Of a DNA stretch of 64,000 nt, positions 18,780 to 28,470 are shown one piece after another; the stretch's first letter is position 1; every line of letters starts with the position of its first letter. The position numbers were made by a program, and so were the translations under genes. The notes below the pieces were generated by a model. The model had not been told where the DNA came from. It was given only the letters and a program-made list of their open reading frames with translations, and searched no databases. The DNA is from Thermococcus sp. LS1 (lineage in GTDB: Archaea > Methanobacteriota_B > Thermococci > Thermococcales > Thermococcaceae). Location: positions 496,001 to 560,000 of the forward strand of contig NZ_SNUJ01000002.1 of assembly GCF_012027395.1 (NCBI RefSeq), in the 5' to 3' direction.

Positions 18780-21662
18780 TCAGCCCTTCGCAACGCCCAT
18801 CGGGCGCATCCTGGCGACGAGCTTGGCAATGCCAGCCTCGTGGACGACGTTAACAACGTTGTCAACGCTCTTGTAAGCGCCTGGGGCCTCTTCAGCGACA
18901 ACCCTGAGGCTTGCCGCCCTGATATAGATGCCCTTCTGGAGGAGCTCGTTCTTGAGCCTGTCACCGCGGTACTGTCTGGTTGCCGCTTTTCTGCTGAGGA
19001 GCCTGCCGGCTCCGTGGCAGCTCGAACCGAAGGTTTCCTTCATCGAGCCTTCAGTTCCAGCAAGAACGTAGCTGGCGGTACCCATCGAGCCAGGAATGAG
19101 AACCGGCTGGCCAACGTCCCTGTAAGCCTTCGGCACATCTGGATGACCGGCAGGGAAGGCCCTGGTAGCACCCTTCCTGTGGACGACGACCTTGACCTTC
19201 CTTCCATCAACCTCGTGCTCCTCGACCTTTGCGATGTTGTGGGCAACGTCATAAACGATGGTCATCTCCATGTCCTCGGCTTTGCGCTTGAAGACCTCCT
19301 CAAAGCTCTCCCTGACCCAGTGGGTTATCATCTGCCTGTTGGCCCAGGCGAAGTTTGCTGCCGCCTTCATTGCGCTGAAGTACCTCTGGCCCTCTTCGCT
19401 CTGGAAGGGAACGCTGACAAGCTCACGGTCGGGCCACGGAACCCCGTACTTCCTGTTGGCTTTCTCCATCACGCGAAGATAGTCGCTCGCTACCTGGTGG
19501 CCGAGACCCCTGCTTCCGGTGTGAACCATCACAACGACTTGGCCCTCGAAGAGACCGTAGGCCTTCGCCACTTCCTCGTCGTAGATTTTGTCAACGACCT
19601 GGATCTCGAGGAAGTGGTTTCCCGAGCCAAGGGAACCGAGCTGTGGAGCTCCCCTCTGCTTAGCCTTCTGGCTGACGGCATTTGGATCCGCGCCCTCCAT
19701 CCTGCCGCCTTCCTCAAGGTGCTCAAGGTCCCCCTTCCAGCCGTAGCCGTTGTCAACGGCCCACTTTGCTCCCTCTGCCAGAACATCGTCGAGCTGGCTC
19801 CAGTGGAGCCTCACGCGCCCCTTGCTTCCAAGACCACTCGGCACGTTCTTGAAGAGTGTGTCGACGAGCTCCTTAATCTTCGGCCTAACTTCCTTTTCAG
19901 TTAGGTTCGTGCGGATAAGACGGACACCACAGTTGTGGACGACAACGCCGTTGGCTATGAAGTTGTGGGCCTCGTGGTAAACGCCGACGTCGTAGAACCT
20001 GTCGTAGGAAGGCCTAACCCTCTCCACCTTCACGGCCCTCTCGGCGACAAAGCCGCCTTCGTAGCCCCTCTCCCTTGCGAACTCCTCGAAGGTCGGGAAG
20101 TCCTTTGAAACCCTCGGCTCCCGGTAACCCTCGTAGATACTCCTCTCGACGAAGCGCCTGTTGACAACGTCTTTAACTGCATTGTGGGCCTCTTTGAGGC
20201 TTCCTGTTCTTTCGTAAACTTCCCTTGCTTTCTCCATTGCCTTCCTGCGCTCCTCCCTAACGCGCTCCTTGAGCTTCAGGTAAGCGGCCGCTATGAGGCC
20301 CTTGGCCTTCTTTTCTGGGTCGTACTCGTAGTTTATCCTCTCGACGAAGGCTCTAACGCTCTCCTCTCCCACTATCGAGAGCCTGTAGGTAACTCCTTTC
20401 TTCGATTTTATTTCGTAGAGGGTCGTCTTTATGCCGAACTCTGCGAGGAGCTTGGCAACGTCGCCCAAAAACTCCGCGAGGTTCTCAGCAAGGTTCTCAT
20501 CCTTGGACTGGGTGAGGTTTATCGGGAAAGGCGTGTTGCCCTTGAACTCCACTATGCTCCCATCGGCCGCGAAGAGCCCGGCCAGGAAGTTTCTCTTGAC
20601 CCAGAGGGGGGCTTCCATTATCCACTCCGGGACGCGGTAGGCTTTCTCTGTCTTCCTGCCCCTCGGCATGCCAAGCCTCTCAAGGAGGAGCGCGAAGCTC
20701 CTTGAGGTAACCCTCAGCTCCGCGGAGACGCTCTTCCCCTCGTAGTGCCCGCTGGTCGTTTCGATGCTGTAGTCTCTCTCGCGGACGTAGAGGTTCGCGC
20801 TTATCCCGAGCCTTTCGAGGTCTTTCTTGAGCTCTTTAAGAGTCTCCTCCTTCCCGTAGAAGGCCAGGGTCAGCCTTCCAGACATCTCGCCAAGGTGGCC
20901 GTCGCCGAAGGCGAAGCCCAGTATCCTCGCTATCGTCCCTACCTTGGGATCCTCCCAGCGGAGCGGAACTAGGTTTTTCTCACGGAGGAACTTTATCACT
21001 TGGGGGTCTTCATCCTTAAAGGCATCTTCGTCGAGAATTATGCCCTCTCTCTCCTCGTACTCAACTCCCTCAAAGGGATACACTATGACCAGGTCACCTT
21101 CCTTGACGTTGCCCAGGTAGACGTAGCCTTCTGGCGTGAGAACAGGGTGGTCTTCGCTTCCCTCGATCACCCTGCCGCTCTCGGTCGTTATTCTTATCGC
21201 AATCTCGCCTTCTTCAACTTCTCTCTCCGCGACGAAGGCAACGTTTGAGGCGTCGTTGTGGCCCTCATCGAGGTTGTACACCTTCACGCCTTGGAGCTTG
21301 AACTTCTCGGGAAGCTCCTCAACCTTAAGCCAGTAGCCGTGCTCGGTCAGGACCTTTGAGCCGGGAGCAAGGCAGTTGATGTCATATCCCACGCCTCCGG
21401 GGCTTATTACGCCCTCTTTCACGTCAAAGGCCGCTACACCACCGATTGGGAACCCGTAGCCCTGGTGTCCGTCGGGCATGACTATGGAATACTTGTAGAT
21501 GCCAGGGAGCATGGCAACATTTGCCGCCTGCTCAAGAGTCTTATCTCCTCTCATCTTCTCTATGAGAACATCATCGGCGTAGACCCTTCCCGGAACGCGC
21601 ATCCTCTTATCGAACTTTGGTATCTCCCACCTTATCTTATCAATCTTCTTCAGCGGAATCAT
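18780..21662 (-). CDS. rtcB: RNA-splicing ligase RtcB with an intein
   Basis: 960-codon gene for the GTP/Mn-dependent RNA ligase that joins tRNA exon ends (2',3'-cyclic phosphate to 5'-OH). Residues 1-96 and 578-960 are RtcB; 97-577 are an intein. Joined, the mature ligase is 479 residues. Visible ligands include DGHQGYG, the Cys after GGVGYDIN (the residue at +1 of the splice site), [16 protein letters not shown] and the YDVAHNIAK His that takes GMP. The intein sits directly before the metal-binding Cys, so the enzyme is inactive until splicing. Archease, its usual helper, is encoded at 24750-25178. Confidence 0.96.
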   Translation of the reverse strand: MIPLKKIDKIRWEIPKFDKRMRVPGRVYADDVLIEKMRGDKTLEQAANVAMLPGIYKYSIVMPDGHQGYGFPIGGVAAFDVKEGVISPGGVGYDINCLAPGSKVLTEHGYWLKVEELPEKFKLQGVKVYNLDEGHNDASNVAFVAEREVEEGEIAIRITTESGRVIEGSEDHPVLTPEGYVYLGNVKEGDLVIVYPFEGVEYEEREGIILDEDAFKDEDPQVIKFLREKNLVPLRWEDPKVGTIARILGFAFGDGHLGEMSGRLTLAFYGKEETLKELKKDLERLGISANLYVRERDYSIETTSGHYEGKSVSAELRVTSRSFALLLERLGMPRGRKTEKAYRVPEWIMEAPLWVKRNFLAGLFAADGSIVEFKGNTPFPINLTQSKDENLAENLAEFLGDVAKLLAEFGIKTTLYEIKSKKGVTYRLSIVGEESVRAFVERINYEYDPEKKAKGLIAAAYLKLKERVREERRKAMEKAREVYERTGSLKEAHNAVKDVVNRRFVERSIYEGYREPRVSKDFPTFEEFARERGYEGGFVAERAVKVERVRPSYDRFYDVGVYHEAHNFIANGVVVHNCGVRLIRTNLTEKEVRPKIKELVDTLFKNVPSGLGSKGRVRLHWSQLDDVLAEGAKWAVDNGYGWKGDLEHLEEGGRMEGADPNAVSQKAKQRGAPQLGSLGSGNHFLEIQVVDKIYDEEVAKAYGLFEGQVVVMVHTGSRGLGHQVASDYLRVMEKANRKYGVPWPDRELVSVPFQSEEGQRYFSAMKAAANFAWANRQMITHWVRESFEEVFKRKAEDMEMTIVYDVAHNIAKVEEHEVDGRKVKVVVHRKGATRAFPAGHPDVPKAYRDVGQPVLIPGSMGTASYVLAGTEGSMKETFGSSCHGAGRLLSRKAATRQYRGDRLKNELLQKGIYIRAASLRVVAEEAPGAYKSVDNVVNVVHEAGIAKLVARMRPMGVAKG
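19932..21374 (-). mobile_element. Intein with LAGLIDADG homing endonuclease inside rtcB
   Basis: 481-residue in-frame insertion. Block A begins with Cys (CLAPGSKVL), block B is [10 protein letters not shown], and block G ends VVVHN before Cys+1 of RtcB. Two dodecapeptide motifs, [10 protein letters not shown] (intein residues 151-160) and [10 protein letters not shown] (264-273), mark a DOD endonuclease with acidic residues kept, so it may still be able to home. An intein at this same conserved site is known from Pyrococcus RtcB. Both splice junctions look functional. Confidence 0.95.
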
Positions 21663-21732
21663 CCTCTCACCCCCGTTTTAGATTCTCCTAACGTTATTTT
21701 AAGCTTTCGAGGGACAAAGTCGTTATCCCCAA

Positions 21733-23292
21733 TTAACTGGCTTTTGAGATTAGGATAAACAGAATGAACACTAAAAGTGCCAAGTTCCTTGGTACTATTG
21801 TGAGATATGCTAGAGGATTTTTCACATACCAAGTGTGAATGTAGTTCTTAAGCTGGGAATTCAAGGTTGAAACTCCTGTGATAGTTGGATACATGATGTT
21901 GCTGGGATCATTACTGTGTCCAAAGCTCATGGCATGTAAAGTTTCGTGTAGTACTACTTCCTGGGTCATAAAATTGTGGGGGATTCTTATCTTGTTCCAT
22001 GATATGACAAAAATCGAGATGCCACCATACCCAGATTCAGCCTCACCAGCAGCGAATTCCGTCTTTGGCGGAGTACATGAATAACTGATGCCCCCAATCA
22101 AAAGAGCCAAAGGGTGAGGGAGCTCTATAAATTTAACACCAGTCTCTTTTGAGAGATAATTTAGACTTGAGTCTATTACTATTTTGTCGGCGGTATAGCA
22201 GCTTGAATCAATGTCGTAGAAATACACTCTCGAAGGATTTCCCATAACCCAGTTCATGTCCTGACTGTTAGGAGCTGTTAAAATAAGTGTTATTGGGGAT
22301 ACAAAGCCCCATATGTATGAAATTGTCGAGAGTAATAACAAAAGTAATAAGAGAACAGCTAAAATGCCCACAAATATGGAAGTCACTCCCCCTAGTATTT
22401 TGCCTATAATAGGAAATATGCCTTTTTTCTTGGTCTTCTGTTTTTTGCTGCAATTTTTATCAAAATTTACAGGAATCAATTTCTCGGGAGCAAGATACGT
22501 GTTTTTATAATGGTTCCATCGTTCCATATCTTTGTCAGTAATCTTGTCAATTTCAACTTTTATTGTGTTACTATCTTTACATATTCTAACTTTAGATCTT
22601 TTCACAATTCCTTTGAGAGAACTTCCATCAATGGCAATTCCAACCCAGCCATCATTGCTCACCCAGAGTCTCCCTTTTCTTCTGATTCGTGAATTTTTAA
22701 TTATTATCAGTGCTGGAATCCCTCTAGTCTCGATGGAACTCTGTCGAGAAGAGATTTTGGGGACAGATACACTATTGTTGAGAGAGGAGTAAACTATTGG
22801 AGCTTCTCTCGAAAGTTTTCTTTGGCTCTCTCGGATAGTATTCTTTAGATTCTCATCCATTTCCTTGATATAAGCGGCTCTTGACTTTACCTCAGATAAC
22901 TCTTTTTTCACGTACTCCTCAGCTTCCAAGTATCTGCCAATTCTTAGAACCATCTCGTAAAGCTCAGAGAGTATTCTTTGTTTTTTCTCATTGTCTGGAA
23001 GTTTAGCCTCCATCCTCGAAAGAATACTGAACAAAGGTTCAAGTATTAATTCAGGGTCTACTGACTCTTTTTTCTCATATCTCCAAAGGTCATCCCTCCA
23101 AACTTCTAATTCTATCGAAAAGCTGTCCCATATAGTAGTATCTCTCCACCTTAAATTTGCCGGTCCATATTGGGTGTTAATCCTGCCCTTAAGTACATGT
23201 TGGGATGAACGCATAGTCACTATAATCCAGTTCAACGTTGGATTAATAATCCGTGTTACGAGATAATGTATATCGCACCTCTTAGACTGCAT
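21733..23292 (-). CDS. AT-rich orphan: membrane-anchored metzincin-like protease
   Basis: 519 residues, no family recognised for the whole. The N-terminal half is predicted cytosolic and helical, with one coiled-coil-like stretch. A strong membrane helix follows (IFVGILAVLLLLLLLLSTIS). The external domain carries HETLHAMSFGH (about 449-459), the HExxHxxxxxH zinc motif of metzincins with Ser for the usual Gly, and a downstream NIMYPT resembling the Met-turn. A final hydrophobic helix ends the protein. The gene and its flanks are clearly richer in A/T than neighbours, with many AUA/AAA codons, suggesting acquisition. ATG 23292 lies about 25-40 bases after an A/T-rich promoter region. Confidence 0.75.
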   Translation of the reverse strand: MQSKRCDIHYLVTRIINPTLNWIIVTMRSSQHVLKGRINTQYGPANLRWRDTTIWDSFSIELEVWRDDLWRYEKKESVDPELILEPLFSILSRMEAKLPDNEKKQRILSELYEMVLRIGRYLEAEEYVKKELSEVKSRAAYIKEMDENLKNTIRESQRKLSREAPIVYSSLNNSVSVPKISSRQSSIETRGIPALIIIKNSRIRRKGRLWVSNDGWVGIAIDGSSLKGIVKRSKVRICKDSNTIKVEIDKITDKDMERWNHYKNTYLAPEKLIPVNFDKNCSKKQKTKKKGIFPIIGKILGGVTSIFVGILAVLLLLLLLLSTISYIWGFVSPITLILTAPNSQDMNWVMGNPSRVYFYDIDSSCYTADKIVIDSSLNYLSKETGVKFIELPHPLALLIGGISYSCTPPKTEFAAGEAESGYGGISIFVISWNKIRIPHNFMTQEVVLHETLHAMSFGHSNDPSNIMYPTITGVSTLNSQLKNYIHTWYVKNPLAYLTIVPRNLALLVFILFILISKAS

Positions 23293-23361
23293 AAGCAATC
23301 AAGTTCTAACTATACTATTAAAATTTAAAAGAATTACCCCATATGAAATCCCTAATTCGCG

Positions 23362-23805
23362 TTAGACTCTCAACCTTCTCTCCTTCGGTACGTAGTTGAT
23401 GAGCCTGCCCCCCTTGGCTTTGGCCGAACCGAGGTAGTAGCTCCCCCACTTGACAATGATCCAGCCGTGAAGGTTTTCGTCAATCCAAACGCTCTCGCCG
23501 GCAAGATAGCGCTTGGCTCGCTCTTTATCCAGCTCAACAATGTTCTTCGTCGCTTTTGGTCCAACCAGGAAGCTCCCCTCGATGGTGAGCCTTATCCCGT
23601 CGCTCTCTATCCTGCCAAAATAGACCCCCTGTCTGTCCGTACTTTTCACCTCAAAGTCGCAAGGCTTGTATGCATAGACCTTGTGGTATCTGCCGCGTAT
23701 CTCGTAAATTAAATCCGGAGCGTAGCCGTAATTCTCAAGCAAAAGCTTCTTCACGAGCTCGGTATCGTTCGTCTTCCCTATCTCTCCCCTCGGGTTCTCG
23801 CTCAT
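23362..23805 (-). CDS. RsmF-type PUA-like RNA-binding protein
   Basis: 147-residue protein resembling the PUA-like C-terminal domain found in RsmF/NOL1-NOP2-sun methyltransferases (DGIRLTIEGSFLVGP and GWIIVKWGSYYLGSAKAKGG). It starts inside the stop of the methyltransferase gene (ATGA overlap at 23802-23805), so catalytic and RNA-binding parts are encoded separately but made together. It most likely helps the enzyme bind tRNA or rRNA. Confidence 0.8.
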   Translation of the reverse strand: MSENPRGEIGKTNDTELVKKLLLENYGYAPDLIYEIRGRYHKVYAYKPCDFEVKSTDRQGVYFGRIESDGIRLTIEGSFLVGPKATKNIVELDKERAKRYLAGESVWIDENLHGWIIVKWGSYYLGSAKAKGGRLINYVPKERRLRV

Positions 23806-24740
23806 GCTTCTCCCTCCCCTGGCTTCACTATCTTCGCAATGAAGAATGCCTCAGTGTCGTTGTCGTTGGGGTGAATCCTGAGGGCTTTCCTAAGCTCTTC
23901 CGAGTAGGTTCTGCCCTCCCACTCGAGAACTGGCTCACTCGTCTTCACAGGTAGCTCTATCTTCTCCAGCCTCGCGTCCGTCTTCCTCAGGAGGTAGTCA
24001 ACGACCTCCTCGTTCTCCAGCGGGTCTATGGTGCAGGTAGAGTAAACGAGAATTCCTCCGGGTTTGAGGGCTTTGTATGCTGCAAGGATAAGCCTCTTCT
24101 GGATGTTCATGTATTTGATGACCCCCCTGAACCTCCACCCCGTCAGGAACTTCCAGCTCTTCCTTATCATGCCAACGCTTGAGCAGGGGGCATCGAGGAG
24201 AATTCTGTCGAAGGTGTTCTCAAAGCGGCCGAAGTAGGCACCATCGCGCGTCGTTACGCGCGTGTTCAAAACGCCCATCCTGTTGAGGTTCGCTATGAGA
24301 ACGTTTGCTCTCTCTATCTTCGGGTCGTTGGCTATTATGCAGCCCCCATTCTCCATGTACTGGGCTATCTGTCCGGTCTTGCTTCCCGGCGCGGCGGCCA
24401 TGTCGAGAACGAGCTCTCCAGGCTTTGGATCAAGAACAACGGGTGGAATCATCGAGCTGGCCTCTTGGCCGAATATCAGACCGAGGCTGTGCTCCGGAAC
24501 TCTGGCGAGGTTATCTACGTTGATAAAGAAGCCCTCCCTGACCCATGGAACTGGCTCGAGCTCGTAGTCCTCACTCAGGCGCTCAACTACAACCTCAAGC
24601 GGGGCTTTGAGCGTGTTCACCCTGATGCTCTGCCTGAGGGGCTTTACTATGAACTCCCAGAACTCATCGGTATCCTCTATCTGAGAATAGCGCTCGTAAA
24701 ACTCCGGGTTGGCCTCCCTGATCTCGTCCCTCACGCTCAT
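23802..24740 (-). CDS. RNA m5C methyltransferase, NOL1/NOP2/sun family
   Basis: 312-residue SAM-dependent cytosine-C5 methyltransferase. Motif I is LDMAAAPGSKTGQIAQ; the DAPCSSVG and STCTIDPLENE motifs supply the two conserved cysteines, the latter holding the nucleophile. The N-terminal RNA-binding part (SIRVNTLK) is typical. The Pyrococcus abyssi counterpart, encoded beside archease, is a tRNA m5C enzyme whose specificity is improved by archease; the same order here supports that role. Confidence 0.92.
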   Translation of the reverse strand: MSVRDEIREANPEFYERYSQIEDTDEFWEFIVKPLRQSIRVNTLKAPLEVVVERLSEDYELEPVPWVREGFFINVDNLARVPEHSLGLIFGQEASSMIPPVVLDPKPGELVLDMAAAPGSKTGQIAQYMENGGCIIANDPKIERANVLIANLNRMGVLNTRVTTRDGAYFGRFENTFDRILLDAPCSSVGMIRKSWKFLTGWRFRGVIKYMNIQKRLILAAYKALKPGGILVYSTCTIDPLENEEVVDYLLRKTDARLEKIELPVKTSEPVLEWEGRTYSEELRKALRIHPNDNDTEAFFIAKIVKPGEGEA

Positions 24741-24749
24741 CTGACCACC

Positions 24750-25178
24750 TCATAAATCGGGCACGAGCTGGACCATCCATTTCCCATCTGACAGTTTTTC
24801 AATCCTCATGTCGTGGTAGGTTATGGCCTTAACCTCCTCCTTGGGCTCGTGCTTCTCGTAATCGAGGGGCTCACCGTAGGCCCTGGCCCTGAGCCTGTAG
24901 CCCTCCTCCGTCTTCTCGATTTTGACCTTAAAGTCCCCAAAGACGAGGCCGTCCATCTCATGGAGCACCAAGAGCTCCTCGAGGAACAGGTAGAGTAAAG
25001 CCTCTAGGTCTTCAGCCTCAACCTCAAGTTCTCTCACTTCCTTCGGCTCGACCTTCCTCACATCGACCATGACATCGAAGAGCGCCAACGCGACAGCTTC
25101 AAAGGCCTCCTCAAGGGTCTCACCATACCCGCGGATTCCAATGTCCGCGGTGTGCTCGTAGTGTTCCCACTCGCGCAT
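24750..25178 (-). CDS. Archease
   Basis: 142-residue archease, a small chaperone-like protein that activates RtcB and modulates the neighbouring tRNA m5C methyltransferase. [24 protein letters not shown] at the N-terminus and [22 protein letters not shown] at the C-terminus are family signatures, with the metal-binding His and Asp in EHTADIG and the terminal Asp. A much longer open frame runs upstream but is only the antisense of panB; GGAGGTGA four bases before ATG 25178 fixes the start. It is nine bases upstream of the methyltransferase. Confidence 0.95.
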   Translation of the reverse strand: MREWEHYEHTADIGIRGYGETLEEAFEAVALALFDVMVDVRKVEPKEVRELEVEAEDLEALLYLFLEELLVLHEMDGLVFGDFKVKIEKTEEGYRLRARAYGEPLDYEKHEPKEEVKAITYHDMRIEKLSDGKWMVQLVPDL

Positions 25179-25235
25179 CTTTTCACCTCCAGAAGACTTA
25201 TAGGGACGGGGGTTTATTAGGCTAAGGGTGAGAGC

Positions 25236-26093
25236 ATGAGGGAGATAACCCCAAGGACGATTATGGAGATGAAGGGCAAAGAGAAAATCGCTATGGTCAC
25301 CGCTTACGATTATCCTTCTGCGCTCATAGCGGACAGGGCAGGAATGGACATCATATTCATCGGCGATTCTCTCGGCATGGTCGTTTACGGCGAACCAAGC
25401 ACACTGGTCGTTTCTATGGATCAGATGGTTCTCCACACGAGGGCCGTTGCCAAAGCCGTCAAGCGGGCGCTCGTTCTGGCCGATATGCCCTTCGGGAGCT
25501 ACGAGGTTGACGTTGAAGAAGGCATCAGGAATGCCATCAGGCTGATTCAGGCCGGTGCAGATGCCGTCAAGATAGAGGGCGGCTATGATCATAAAAAGCT
25601 CGTTAAGAGGCTCGTCCGCATGGGGATTCCAGTTATGGGGCACACAGGCTTAACTCCACAGCGCTACCTCAGATTGGGAGGCTATCGCTTGATGGGTGAA
25701 ACCGAGGAGGAGATCGAGGAAATCCTGCGCGATGCCAAGGCCCTTGAAAAAGCCGGAGCATTTGCTGTCGTTCTGGAGTTCACGCTTGCTGATGTTGCCA
25801 AGCTCGTAACCGAGGAGGTTTCCATTCCGACCATCGGCATCGGGGCTGGGCCATACGTGGACGGACAGGTTCTGGTCTGGCACGACCTCCTTGGAATTTA
25901 CGAGAACGTCCCGCCCTTCGTCAAGAAGTACGCTGACATAGGTGGGATGATTCGCCTCGCCCTCGAGAACTACCGTGAAGAGGTCAAGAACGGCTCTTTC
26001 CCTGCAAGGGAGCACTACTGGGAGTTTCTTGACAAAGAGGAATTCAAGAGAAAAGCCAGGAAGGTCCTCGAAAGGTTGAGCGAGGATGATTGA
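25236..26093 (+). CDS. panB: 3-methyl-2-oxobutanoate hydroxymethyltransferase
   Basis: 285-residue first enzyme of pantoate synthesis, adding a hydroxymethyl group from methylene-tetrahydrofolate (or archaeal analogue) to 2-oxoisovalerate. [24 protein letters not shown] (metal Asp), [21 protein letters not shown] and IGIGAG motifs are all present. It is divergent from archease over a 57-base gap and its TGA is followed immediately by the ATG of the glycosyltransferase gene, so they form an operon. Confidence 0.95.
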   Translation: MREITPRTIMEMKGKEKIAMVTAYDYPSALIADRAGMDIIFIGDSLGMVVYGEPSTLVVSMDQMVLHTRAVAKAVKRALVLADMPFGSYEVDVEEGIRNAIRLIQAGADAVKIEGGYDHKKLVKRLVRMGIPVMGHTGLTPQRYLRLGGYRLMGETEEEIEEILRDAKALEKAGAFAVVLEFTLADVAKLVTEEVSIPTIGIGAGPYVDGQVLVWHDLLGIYENVPPFVKKYADIGGMIRLALENYREEVKNGSFPAREHYWEFLDKEEFKRKARKVLERLSEDD

Positions 26094-26759
26094 ATGCTGG
26101 AAGGCAAGAGGATAACTGTCATAATCCCAGCATACAACGAGGCAAAACGAATCGGGAAAGTCCTCGAGAGGATTCCAGAGTTCGTGGATGAAGTAATCGT
26201 CGTGGACGATGGAAGCAACGACAACACCCATGGGGTAGCCGTTGAATACAGCAAAAAAGATCCCAGGATCAAAGCGCTGAGACTCGAGAAGAACAGCGGA
26301 AAAGGAGCAGCCATGAGGGCAGGCGTGAAGGAAGCGACTGGAGAGATCATAGTTTTCATGGACGCCGACGGCCAGCACAGGCCGGAGGAAATAATAAACC
26401 TCGTTGAGCCAATAGTTAGAGAGGACGCAGACTTCGTTATCGGCGCGAGGAAGTTTGAGGTTCAGGGTAAAAGACCTCTCCACAGAAGGCTGAGCAACAT
26501 AATAACAACTAGGCTTTTGAGGCTCAAGCTGAAGCAGTACGTCTATGACACCCAGAGCGGCTTCAGGGCAATGAAGAGGGAGTTCGTGCCGACCATTGAA
26601 AGCGACCGCTATGAGGTTGAAACCGAGATGCTCATCAAGGCGGCGAAGATGGGAGCGAGGATTAAAGAAGTACCCGTCAGCATGATTTACGGTGTTGAAA
26701 CAGGCCACTTCCGTCTTGAGGACGTCTTTCGTTTTCTCTGGGCTCTCCTCAAGTTCTGA
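26094..26759 (+). CDS. Family 2 glycosyltransferase, dolichol-phosphate mannosyltransferase-like
   Basis: 221-residue GT-A enzyme. VIIPAYNEAKRIG, VVDDGSNDNT, NSGKGAAMRAG and the FMDADGQHRPEE metal site are standard; TQSGFRAMKRE matches the acceptor-side motif of DPM1-like enzymes. The C-terminal membrane helices of larger forms are missing. It probably transfers a sugar from a nucleotide donor to polyprenyl phosphate or a lipid. It starts directly at the panB stop and overlaps the convergent transporter gene by 11 bases. Confidence 0.9.
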   Translation: MLEGKRITVIIPAYNEAKRIGKVLERIPEFVDEVIVVDDGSNDNTHGVAVEYSKKDPRIKALRLEKNSGKGAAMRAGVKEATGEIIVFMDADGQHRPEEIINLVEPIVREDADFVIGARKFEVQGKRPLHRRLSNIITTRLLRLKLKQYVYDTQSGFRAMKREFVPTIESDRYEVETEMLIKAAKMGARIKEVPVSMIYGVETGHFRLEDVFRFLWALLKF

Positions 26760-27591
26760 GCTCGCTCTTTACCTTTACTGCACCCAGCGTTCCGAGGGTT
26801 ATGAGGAGAAAACCGATGGCATGATAGAGCGTGAAGCTTTCACCGAGGAGCACGCCTATTCCAATCGCCACTGCAGGAGCGGGCGTTATTATCGCCGTCG
26901 CCTTCGAGAGGTTGATGAGCTTTATCGACTTGTACCAGACTATCTGGCCTAAAGCTATTATCATGCCTTCGGCGATGACGAACCTGGAAAGCTCCAAACT
27001 AGTAGCAGCCGCCAGAGGGAAGAGCAGTAAAAAGCCGAAGGTGTTTCTCAGTGCTGCTATTGTAATTGGGCCGTAGGAGAGCCTTTTGGCTATAACGTGG
27101 CCGAGCTGCCAGAAGAGTGGGACGAGGAGGAGCAGAAAGTCCCCAAGGTGAAGTTCCAGAGAACGGCCCTGGGTGATCACGAAGGCTAAGCCGGTGAGTA
27201 TAAAGAGGGAATAAACCACTAGCCGCCGGGTTATCCGCTCCCCAAGAAAGAGCCACGAGAGGAAGAAGGAGAAGAGCACTTCGCTCCTCGTTATGAGTGC
27301 GGCATTTATGGCAGTGCTCATTCGCGCGCCGAAGGAATAGGCAAGATAAGCCAGTGCAGTTCCAAATAATCCCACAAAAAAGGCCTTCCTGAGGTCTCTT
27401 GGATTGCCCCGAATCTCCCGCCAATCCCCGCTCCAAATTAGACTCCCCCAGAGTATCAGGGAGGCCGTGAGAGCTGAAAATGCGGCAAAACTAATTGGGT
27501 TTGATGGGTTTGATTTTATCACGACTGGCTCGAGGCCGTAGATGAACATCCCAGTCATCGCGAGGAGTGTCCCGAGGGATTCCCTCTCCAT
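26749..27591 (-). CDS. DMT-superfamily (EamA) transporter
   Basis: 280-residue membrane protein with about ten hydrophobic helices in two related halves of five, the EamA layout (LGTLLAMTGMFIYGLEPVVIK..., and ...GMIIALGQIVWYKSIKLINLSKATAIITPAPAVAIGIGVLL). Members move metabolites or amino acids across the cell membrane; substrate not predictable. Its end overlaps the glycosyltransferase end on the other strand. Confidence 0.88.
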   Translation of the reverse strand: MERESLGTLLAMTGMFIYGLEPVVIKSNPSNPISFAAFSALTASLILWGSLIWSGDWREIRGNPRDLRKAFFVGLFGTALAYLAYSFGARMSTAINAALITRSEVLFSFFLSWLFLGERITRRLVVYSLFILTGLAFVITQGRSLELHLGDFLLLLVPLFWQLGHVIAKRLSYGPITIAALRNTFGFLLLFPLAAATSLELSRFVIAEGMIIALGQIVWYKSIKLINLSKATAIITPAPAVAIGIGVLLGESFTLYHAIGFLLITLGTLGAVKVKSELRT

Positions 27592-27830
27592 GGTTTTCCT
27601 GTTCTCCTTTCTTGCTTATAAATCCTCAGGAGGGTTCGTAAGCACCGCTTCTAATGTCCCAATAGTTCATATAGGGAAAGAGTAATACCTCCCATATCTT
27701 GGATTTTGTCCAATATGATGCTGAAGCTTCAGATTGTGGGGACAAATGTGACAATAAGATAAGTAAAGTCAAACTTAACGTCACAACGCTTAAATAGCGC
27801 GATAATGATAATAAAAAATGGGGATAGACA

Positions 27831-28262
27831 GTGGCCACGATAACTCTCAAATCAGCAACCATTAAGCGCATAGAAGCCATTGGATTCACTATAGTAGTGA
27901 TTACTGTTCTCATTATCGCTCCAATACTATGGGGGGCTTCATATCAGTTCAAGGAGGATATCCTGATAGAGCCAGGGGATTACCAGGTCTACAAACTAGA
28001 CGGCTACGAGTGGAGCATGCTCTATTTCTTGATAGAGTCTGACAGACCGGTTACAATATGCATCACCGATGACACTGGCCTCAGCATGCTAAAATCTGGA
28101 GAAGGGACGATATGCCTCTTTAGGGTTGACAGCACCACCAGCGTGGAGAGAGTCTGGAGATTTCCCAAAAAAGGTCCCCTGTATCTGGTCATAATGTCCG
28201 ACTCGACCGATGAGCCCACCTCCGTCCATCTCCAGGTGAAGGGCGGCCTTATTCTGTGGTGA
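27831..28262 (+). CDS. Small membrane-anchored protein, unknown
   Basis: 143 residues, not recognised. One N-terminal membrane helix (IGFTIVVITVLIIAPILWGA, about 17-36) is followed by a beta-rich domain of about 105 residues, probably external (DYQVYKLDGYEWSMLYFLIE, FPKKGPLYLVIMSD). The start is a GTG; a TATA-like CTTAAATAG at about 27789-27797 lies upstream. The 239 bases before it hold only this promoter, the transporter's promoter and a 12-base palindrome (CTGAAGCTTCAG, 27721-27732). Confidence 0.65.
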   Translation: MATITLKSATIKRIEAIGFTIVVITVLIIAPILWGASYQFKEDILIEPGDYQVYKLDGYEWSMLYFLIESDRPVTICITDDTGLSMLKSGEGTICLFRVDSTTSVERVWRFPKKGPLYLVIMSDSTDEPTSVHLQVKGGLILW

Positions 28263-28353
28263 GGTGTAGATTTTAGTTGGTGGCAATAATGATAATGCCG
28301 TTCTAATGAGGCTTTCCAGCGAAGGTCGGCTTCAGAAATGCGGAAAGGTATTG

Positions 28354-28430
28354 TGGAGCCGGGAGCGGGATTTGAACCCGCGACCTGCGGATTACGAGTC
28401 CGCCGCCCTGCCGAGCTAGGCTACCCCGGC
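28354..28430 (-). tRNA. tRNA-Thr (anticodon CGT), CCA encoded
   Basis: Cloverleaf reads from 28430: acceptor GCCGGGG paired with TCCCGGC, D arm, anticodon stem GCGGA/TCCGC around loop CTCGTAA (anticodon CGT), T arm GCGGG-TTCAAAT-CCCGC. Discriminator T at 28357, then CCA (28354-28356). No intron. A TATA box (CTTATAAAGG) at about 28457-28466 on the minus strand is at the right distance for its own promoter. Confidence 0.97.
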
Positions 28431-28470
28431 GTCCCATGTTAAGGGCTCTGGAGACCTTTATAAGTTTTTC

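Noticed and set aside
18495-19904. 469-codon plus-strand frame opposite RtcB
   Set aside because: Antisense to the conserved C-extein of RtcB; no domain, no promoter or ribosome site.
25179-25643. N-terminal extension of archease in an open frame
   Set aside because: The extra 155 codons are antisense to panB; a strong ribosome site marks the real archease start at 25178.
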